Positions 58,926 through 64,000 of a DNA stretch of 64,000 nt are shown here, piece by piece; the first letter of the stretch is position 1; each line of letters starts with the position of its first letter. The notes below the pieces were generated by a model, which saw nothing but the letters and a program-made list of their open reading frames with translations, was not told where the DNA came from and did no database searches. This stretch comes from an uncultured Eubacterium sp. GTDB taxonomy: Bacteria; Bacillota; Clostridia; Oscillospirales; Acutalibacteraceae. The stretch lies in the NCBI GenBank assembly GCA_934561395.1, contig CAKTGF010000007.1:1-64000 (forward strand). Direction: 5' to 3'. A program made the position numbers and the translations under genes.

Positions 58926-60895
58926 TAACAGCCACCTCCTAAAACAAAAGCAAGAACAATGCTAACCAATATAACACCGATTGAGGTATAAACGCTGGGC
59001 TTGTACATCTTGTCTTCGCCGAATATATCCTCCATATACCAGTTGGTAAGAAATTCCTTCTTTTCGTGACCGAAGGAGTCGACAAAACCAACCTGGTCGC
59101 CGCAGCCGGCACCGTTGAAATATCTGTCTGCTTTAGGAAACGGTCTGTTTCTTGCGATTAAGAAATATGTAAGTGTTGGTATTACAAAGATGAAAACAAT
59201 CATAATGATAGTAAAGTAGATATTTTCCCTTGAAATTGCCTGTGCACCTGTTCCAACATAAGGCACAACGATTTTTGATGAAATGAACGGGAATAGGAAA
59301 ACAATTGCTATCATCATAACGCTGTGGGCGATAAGTGAAACCCACTGGTTGTTTGAAAGGGTGTTTTTGTGCTTTCTGTCTGCCGGGTTGCTGGCAAGAA
59401 CAGTTGCAAGCCACTTTGCCCAATACAAAAGTGTGGTTGCAGAACCAAAGCAAATGCAAAGCACAAGTATTGTTGAAACGATTGAAAGTATAACGTTTCC
59501 GCCGCTGTGCAGGCCTGTGTCAACAAAGGCCTTAAGGGCAGCCCATTTTGAAATGAGCATACCGAAGGGAGCAAGGAACATTCCGAAAATACCGATAACA
59601 AGCATCCATGTAAGTGCGGGGTAACGTCTTACAAGGCCGTGCATGGTTTCGATTTCCCTTGAGCCTGTTTGATGCTCGATAGAGCCCACTGTCTGGAAAA
59701 GCAAGGCCTTTGAAACGGCGTGGAAAATTACAAGGAACACGGCCGCCCAAATTGTTTCGTGGGTGCCGATACCTGCACAGGCTGTAATAAGACCCAGGTT
59801 TGAAAGTGTGGAATAAGCCAAAACCCTTTTGCCGTCAGACGCTGTGATTGCAAGCATTGACATGGCAAGGAAGGTTAAGCCGCCCACAAGGCCTACCATA
59901 TAGCCGGAAATTTGACCTGACATAAGGGGCGCAAGTCTGATTAACAAATAAACTCCGGCCTTAACCATTGTTGCACTGTGCAAAAGTGCAGACGATGGTG
60001 TGGGCGCAACCATTGCACCCAAAAGCCATTTTGAAAATGGGAGCTGTGCGCTTTTTGTTAAAGCTGCAAAGGCAAGGCAAATTACAGGTATAACAAGCTC
60101 TGCACCGTTGCCTGTTGCCATTAGGGTTTGAATATCGCTGATACCGGTTTTAACACCAATCCAAACGATGCCCACTGCAAAGCCGCAACCGCCTAAAAGG
60201 TTCATCCACAGTGCCTTAAAGCAATTGTCGATAGCCTCCTTGGTTTTGGTGTAGCCAATAAGCAGAAAAGAGCACACGCTTGTGATTTCCCAGAAAAAGT
60301 ATATCCAAATAATGTTGTTTGAAAGCACAAGGCCGAACATTGCGCCGATGAAAACATACATAAGGGCAAAGAAATAATTTCTCCTGTCCTTAATCTCGGT
60401 GTGATGATGGTGGTAATCGCTCATATAGCCGCATGCATAAACTGTAATAAGAGTGCCCACAATAGCAATTATAAGTACCATAATTACTGTAAGCTGGTCA
60501 ACATAAAGATAATCGCCCGTTGCGCTTGGCATTGTGCCGCTGAATTCATACCAAAAAATAAACGCTGTTTGCGCTATTGAAAGCAGGGCAGCATAGTACT
60601 TTTTGTACTTTAAGCTTAATACGGTTATCAGCACAACCAAAAAACATTCAACGCCGATAATTCCGTACTCCGAAAACTCCATAATGCCCTCGGACAGCCT
60701 GATTGCGTTTGCATGCTCAACTATCTCATTGTTATAGTTTGTGAAATAGGTAAGAGCAAATACCACTGCGTTCATAATAAGCACAGCCGACGACAGATAG
60801 GTTATTATTTTTCTGACCGTGTTGTTCTTAAAAATTGCAAGAGCCAACGCACTGAGAAAAGGAAAACCTATCATAAATGTTATCATACTTTCCAT
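58925..60895 (-). CDS. echA: Ech hydrogenase ion-pumping subunit (NuoL-like)
   Basis: The protein has 656 residues with 14-16 membrane helices. The antiporter-like core includes FFWEITSVCSFLLIGYTKTK and VAPTPSSALLHSATMVKAGV. It is the proton- or Na+-translocating unit. First gene of the echABCDEF-hypFCDE operon, start ATG 60895 after GAGG. Upstream (60896-61073) is A/T-rich, with a possible -10 TATACT near 60955 but no convincing -35. Confidence 0.95.
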   Translation of the reverse strand: MESMITFMIGFPFLSALALAIFKNNTVRKIITYLSSAVLIMNAVVFALTYFTNYNNEIVEHANAIRLSEGIMEFSEYGIIGVECFLVVLITVLSLKYKKYYAALLSIAQTAFIFWYEFSGTMPSATGDYLYVDQLTVIMVLIIAIVGTLITVYACGYMSDYHHHHTEIKDRRNYFFALMYVFIGAMFGLVLSNNIIWIYFFWEITSVCSFLLIGYTKTKEAIDNCFKALWMNLLGGCGFAVGIVWIGVKTGISDIQTLMATGNGAELVIPVICLAFAALTKSAQLPFSKWLLGAMVAPTPSSALLHSATMVKAGVYLLIRLAPLMSGQISGYMVGLVGGLTFLAMSMLAITASDGKRVLAYSTLSNLGLITACAGIGTHETIWAAVFLVIFHAVSKALLFQTVGSIEHQTGSREIETMHGLVRRYPALTWMLVIGIFGMFLAPFGMLISKWAALKAFVDTGLHSGGNVILSIVSTILVLCICFGSATTLLYWAKWLATVLASNPADRKHKNTLSNNQWVSLIAHSVMMIAIVFLFPFISSKIVVPYVGTGAQAISRENIYFTIIMIVFIFVIPTLTYFLIARNRPFPKADRYFNGAGCGDQVGFVDSFGHEKKEFLTNWYMEDIFGEDKMYKPSVYTSIGVILVSIVLAFVLGGGC

Positions 60896-61073
60896 TTTCC
60901 AACCTCATTTCCATCGGTAATTTTGTTTCTCCGATCAATAATTAATATAAAAGTATAATCTTTACCGCATAAAATACTAACACAATCCGTATCAAAAATC
61001 AACAAATTTGCAATAAAACAGTATACTAATTTAGTGATTTTACAAAATTAAGATATCTTAATAGAAAAAGATA

Positions 61074-61101
61074 TTGACAAAAACGACGCAGGTTATATAA
61101 T
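61074..61101 (+). promoter_or_regulatory. Promoter of the polysaccharide deacetylase gene
   Basis: TTGACA (61074-61079), 16 bp, TATAAT (61096-61101), 40 bp before the start codon. Confidence 0.82.
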
Positions 61102-61141
61102 TTGTTTACACACAAAAAATAACGAAAAAGAAGAGTGTATT

Positions 61142-62470
61142 ATGTCGAAGAAAATTAGAGTAGCGCAGTATGTTCTTGTTGTGATATTTATTGCTATTTT
61201 TATTGGTATTTTGCTTATGGCTGTGTTCCAGTCCAAAACCGTGGCTGATGTAAAAACGGTTAAAATCGGCACGGTCGGCAGCAGCGATGTTGAGCTTAAG
61301 TGGCACGGCGACAGTTCGGTTGACGGCTACTTTGTTTATCAAAATGATTCTGAAAGTGATAATTTTGACAAAATTGCAGATTTGTCATCAACGGTTTGCA
61401 GCTATGAGGTTAAGGAGCTTACCCAGGCAAGCGACTATAAGTTTTATGTAACTGCCTACAAACAAATCAAGAACGAAATTATCGAAAGCAAAAAATATAA
61501 TATAGTTGAAGTAAAAACTCTGCCTGCAAAGCAGGAGCTTGACGACGCATATTCCGTTGACGAGGGCTGTTTGGTGGTTAAGTGGCAGGCAAACCCCAGG
61601 GCTGACGGATATTATGTTGAATATTCCCAAAACGAGGATTTTGAGGATTTTCAGCATATAGATATTGACAATGCCAAGGAAACGGAAAAGAGCATTGAGA
61701 ATTTAACCGTTAACGAGGATTATTATGTAAGAGCCTGCTCTTACTACAAAAACGGCGACAAGGCCGTAACAGGAGAATGGAGCGAGCCTGCAAAGGTTAA
61801 AATTGCCGAGAGCGCTTATTTAAGCAACAACATTGACCCCGACAAGCCCATGATTGCCCTTACTTTTGACGACGGGCCGCCGTACAGCCAGTCATCGGAA
61901 AGAATACTTGATGTTTTGGAAAAGTATAACGCCAGGGCAACCTTCTTTATGGTTGGCACAAATGCAGCAGACCATCCTGATAACCTTAAGCGCAAGGTTA
62001 AGCTTGGCTGTGAAATCGGCAACCACACCTACACCCACCAGCATTACGGCAAAAATGTTACCACGGCTGATGTGAGCAAGGCCTCTGACGCAATTTATAA
62101 GGCTTGCGGCGTGCGCCCCACAGCCTTTCGTTCCCCGGGCGGCAATACAACCGAAACCATAAGAAATGAGTGCAAAAAAGAGGGAATGGCTCTTTACTAT
62201 TGGTCAATTGACACTGAAGATTGGAAATCACGCAACGCCGATAAGGTGTATTCAAATGTGATGAAAAATGTTAAGGACGGCGACATTATCTTAATGCACG
62301 AAATTTACGGCTCCACCGCCGACGCCGTTGAAAAACTTGTCCCCGCATTAATCAAAAAGGGCTACCAGCTTGTTACCTGCCAAGAGCTTATTCAGGCAAA
62401 AACAGGCAAAAATCCACAGCCCGGCCAGCAGTATTACAACGGCACCACAATCAACAACAATACAAAATAA
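61142..62470 (+). CDS. Membrane-anchored polysaccharide deacetylase with FN3-like domains
   Basis: The protein has 442 residues. One N-terminal membrane anchor (QYVLVVIFIAIFIGILLMAV) is followed by two fibronectin-III-like domains (residues 38-125 and 128-225: VELKWHGDSSVDGYFVYQ, LVVKWQANPRADGYYVEY). The NodB domain (about 235-425) has all motifs: LTFDDGPPY (catalytic Asp), HTYTH (metal), RSPGG, and DTEDW, LMHE. It removes acetyl groups from cell-wall glycan (peptidoglycan GlcNAc or MurNAc) outside the membrane. It is a single gene with its own promoter and terminator. Confidence 0.92.
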   Translation: MSKKIRVAQYVLVVIFIAIFIGILLMAVFQSKTVADVKTVKIGTVGSSDVELKWHGDSSVDGYFVYQNDSESDNFDKIADLSSTVCSYEVKELTQASDYKFYVTAYKQIKNEIIESKKYNIVEVKTLPAKQELDDAYSVDEGCLVVKWQANPRADGYYVEYSQNEDFEDFQHIDIDNAKETEKSIENLTVNEDYYVRACSYYKNGDKAVTGEWSEPAKVKIAESAYLSNNIDPDKPMIALTFDDGPPYSQSSERILDVLEKYNARATFFMVGTNAADHPDNLKRKVKLGCEIGNHTYTHQHYGKNVTTADVSKASDAIYKACGVRPTAFRSPGGNTTETIRNECKKEGMALYYWSIDTEDWKSRNADKVYSNVMKNVKDGDIILMHEIYGSTADAVEKLVPALIKKGYQLVTCQELIQAKTGKNPQPGQQYYNGTTINNNTK

Positions 62471-62477
62471 TAAAACT

Positions 62478-62538
62478 AAAACCGCTCCCAAGGCCTTGGG
62501 GGCGGTTTCAGCGTGTCGAAAAATTTTTTCGACACGCT
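62478..62538 (+). terminator. Double hairpin after the deacetylase gene
   Basis: AAACCGC-tcccaaggccttggg-GGCGGTTT (62478-62508) is followed by AGCGTGTCGAAAAA / TTTTTCGACACGCT (62510-62538), a near-perfect palindrome. Confidence 0.75.
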
Positions 62539-62628
62539 GTGAGGCTGTTGAGAAAGGTTTTGAATTTCGTTTTCTTGCGAACTATGCTGTACGATGGTAC
62601 CGCTTGTGAGCAAAAAACGAAAAACGCC

Positions 62629-62663
62629 AAAATCGCCGCAAACTCGATGTTTGCGGCGATTTT
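62629..62663. terminator. Strong isolated hairpin
   Basis: AAAATCGCCGCAAAC / GTTTGCGGCGATTTT around TCGAT. No gene lies directly before it on either strand, so it may belong to an unrecognised small transcript in 62539-62880. Confidence 0.6.
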
Positions 62664-62714
62664 ATTTGAATTATGTTGACATAAAATTTTGTTTCGACAT
62701 TAGATTGCCTATCC

Positions 62715-62776
62715 ATATACTTAATGTTTTTACAAAGTGATTTCGGCGTGTTTCAGGGCCTTTGTCGACAGTCTAA
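62715..62776 (+). repeat. Dispersed ~60-bp repeat, copy C
   Basis: ATATACTTAATGTTTTTACA starts it, GGCGTGTTTCAGGGCCTTT is the core (identical to copy B), GTCGACAGTCTAA ends it. A terminator-like hairpin AAACCGCT / AGCGGTTTT (62776-62797) follows. Confidence 0.8.
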
Positions 62777-62823
62777 AACCGCTCCAGGGAGCGGTTTTGT
62801 GTTTGGCGGAGTTCATAAAACTA

Positions 62824-62852
62824 TTGAATAATGCTTTGCTTTGTGTTAAAAT
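62824..62852 (+). promoter_or_regulatory. Promoter of the M28-type peptidase
   Basis: TTGAAT (62824-62829), 17 bp, TAAAAT (62847-62852). Confidence 0.6.
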
Positions 62853-62884
62853 TGTTTAGTATCATACAAAAAGGGGGAGTCTTT

Positions 62885-64000
62885 ATGGATTTGAAAAAAA
62901 TCATAGACAAAAAAGATAAGGCAGCGCAATATATGATTGATGAAATCACTCATATAATCAAAACCTTTGAAAAAAGAGCGCCCGGCACAAAGGGCGAACT
63001 TCAATCCTGCGAGTATATGGCAGATGTGCTTAAAAAGGATTGCGGCTGCGAATATGCCGAGGTTGAAAGTTTTAAGGAGAATCCCGGTTCGTTCTTCGGC
63101 TGGATTTATTTTACAATTACAATGGTGCTTGCAGCTGTTGTATTGTATTTCATTTTTCCCATTTTATCAATTGTTCTTGTGGTATTCGGTCTTTTAATCG
63201 CATTTATGCAGTTTGGCCTTTATTATAAGTTTGTTGACCGTTTCTTTAAGGAAAAAACAGGCCACAATGTTACCGCAATGAAAAGCTGCACAGGTGAATG
63301 TAAAAGAAGAATTATCTTTAACGGTCACCCTGATGCCGCTTGGGAATGGCCTGTAAACTATGCACTTGGCGGCGTGGGCTTTGAGGGCCACGCAATTATT
63401 TGCGGCATCGGTGCGGTTTTCTATTTGGTAATTTCAATTATCTATATTGCAAAACATGGCGTTTTGGGCGTAGCTGTTAATCCCGATGTTGTAATCGGCG
63501 GCAAAACAATTGCCACAGCAGGCCTTTGGGGCCTTGTATTTGTTCCGTTCCTTATCGGCCTTTACTGGATGTGGAACGAGCACAGAATTGTTGACGGTGC
63601 TAACGATAACCTTACAGGCTGTTATATGGGCATTGCAATCCTTAAATACCTTAAGGATGAGGGCATTGAGCTTGAAAACACTGAGATTGGCGTTGTTCTT
63701 ACAGGTTCAGAGGAGGCAGGCCTCCGTGGCTCAAAGGCGTGGTGCCAGGCTCACGCAGGAGAATTTCAGGATGTTCCAACATTCTTTATTTCATACGATA
63801 CCATTAATGACCCTAAGTACCTTATGGTAAACTACCGTGACTTAAACGGAACCGTTAAGGCAGACAAGGATGTTTCAGACTTGTTCCTTGAGGCTGCTCA
63901 GTCAATTGATGTTCCCATTAAAAAGGGTTGGGTTCCGCCCCTTGGCGGCGCAACCGACAATGCCGCTTTCTCACAGGCAGGCTTCAGGTCAACAGGTATT
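62885..64000 (+). CDS. Membrane M28-type metallopeptidase, C-terminus off window
   Basis: The frame is open for 372 residues from ATG 62885 (AGGGGGAG upstream). The N-terminal part resembles M20/M28 peptidases (IIKTFEKRAPGTKGELQSCE). Two hydrophobic hairpins (residues 80-115 and 165-235) are inserted between the conserved parts. Metal ligands are seen in NGHPDAAWEW (His, Asp), VDGANDNLTG (bridging Asp) and TGSEEAGLRGS (catalytic Glu). It is likely an aminopeptidase or amidase with its site near the membrane. The substrate is unknown. Confidence 0.82.
   Translation, partial: MDLKKIIDKKDKAAQYMIDEITHIIKTFEKRAPGTKGELQSCEYMADVLKKDCGCEYAEVESFKENPGSFFGWIYFTITMVLAAVVLYFIFPILSIVLVVFGLLIAFMQFGLYYKFVDRFFKEKTGHNVTAMKSCTGECKRRIIFNGHPDAAWEWPVNYALGGVGFEGHAIICGIGAVFYLVISIIYIAKHGVLGVAVNPDVVIGGKTIATAGLWGLVFVPFLIGLYWMWNEHRIVDGANDNLTGCYMGIAILKYLKDEGIELENTEIGVVLTGSEEAGLRGSKAWCQAHAGEFQDVPTFFISYDTINDPKYLMVNYRDLNGTVKADKDVSDLFLEAAQSIDVPIKKGWVPPLGGATDNAAFSQAGFRSTGI

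Noticed and set aside
55126..60895. Respiratory complex I
   Set aside because: The large subunit keeps both nickel-binding Cys pairs, only six subunits occur in ech order, and hyp genes follow.

Overview
The window looks like chromosome of a strictly anaerobic Gram-positive gut- or rumen-type Clostridia (Oscillospirales/Ruminococcus-like); the genus is an inference. Pointers are consensus sigma-A promoters (TTGACA, 16-17 bp, TATAAT), strong AGGAGG ribosome sites, pyruvate phosphate dikinase, a reverse rubrerythrin under a PerR-like regulator, class III ribonucleotide reductase, secreted InlB/zinc-ribbon proteins, and an energy metabolism built on ferredoxin, hydrogenase and fumarate. No phage, IS element, CRISPR array or rRNA was seen.

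Layout. 1-7.0 kb (minus): an exported M64-type metallopeptidase (cut by the window edge), gene debris, and a large mosaic secreted repeat protein. 7.1-11.2 kb (minus): a signalling operon with a 7TM sensor-like protein, a histidine kinase and a NarL-type regulator, followed by a stand-alone receiver whose phospho-acceptor position is Glu. 11.6 kb: tRNA-Gln. 11.9-15.2 kb (minus): glmU-vanW-hypB-hypA. 15.4-18.1 kb (plus): ppdK. 18.2-19.5 kb: small XRE regulator, reverse rubrerythrin, perR. 19.8-23.3 kb (plus): GPH transporter plus GH2 glycosidase; tRNA-Pro. 23.6-30.5 kb (plus): PI-PLC-like protein, metallo-beta-lactamase-fold hydrolase, PfkB kinase, NSS transporter, and a 964-residue protein with two ATP-grasp domains and six 67-residue repeats. 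30.8-32.8 kb: two zinc-ribbon membrane proteins. 33.1-36.1 kb: nrdD and nrdG behind NrdR boxes.

36.1-47.5 kb (minus) is the most striking locus: fumC-hdrB-hdrC-hdrA-flxD-flxC-flxB-flxA-frdB-frdA-exchanger, one tightly packed operon. It predicts a soluble NADH-dependent, flavin-based electron-bifurcating complex (HdrABC-FlxABCD) wired to a soluble fumarate reductase, with the fumarase that makes its substrate and a dicarboxylate/aspartate exchanger. 47.7-50.6 kb (minus): GH127 glycosidase, a small protein, a TetR regulator. 50.7-60.9 kb (minus): a complete six-subunit Ech-type membrane [NiFe] hydrogenase (echABCDEF), with an EchF carrying three tandem ferredoxin modules, followed by hypF-hypC-hypD-hypE. 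61.1-64 kb (plus): a membrane-anchored polysaccharide deacetylase and a membrane M28-type peptidase cut by the window end.

How they may fit together (inference): fumarate reduction by NADH could drive ferredoxin reduction at HdrA; Ech would re-oxidise ferredoxin to H2 and pump ions. hypA/hypB at 12 kb and hypCDEF at 50.7-55.1 kb supply the NiFe centre. EchE ends just after its last Cys pair, so no maturation protease should be needed, and none is seen.
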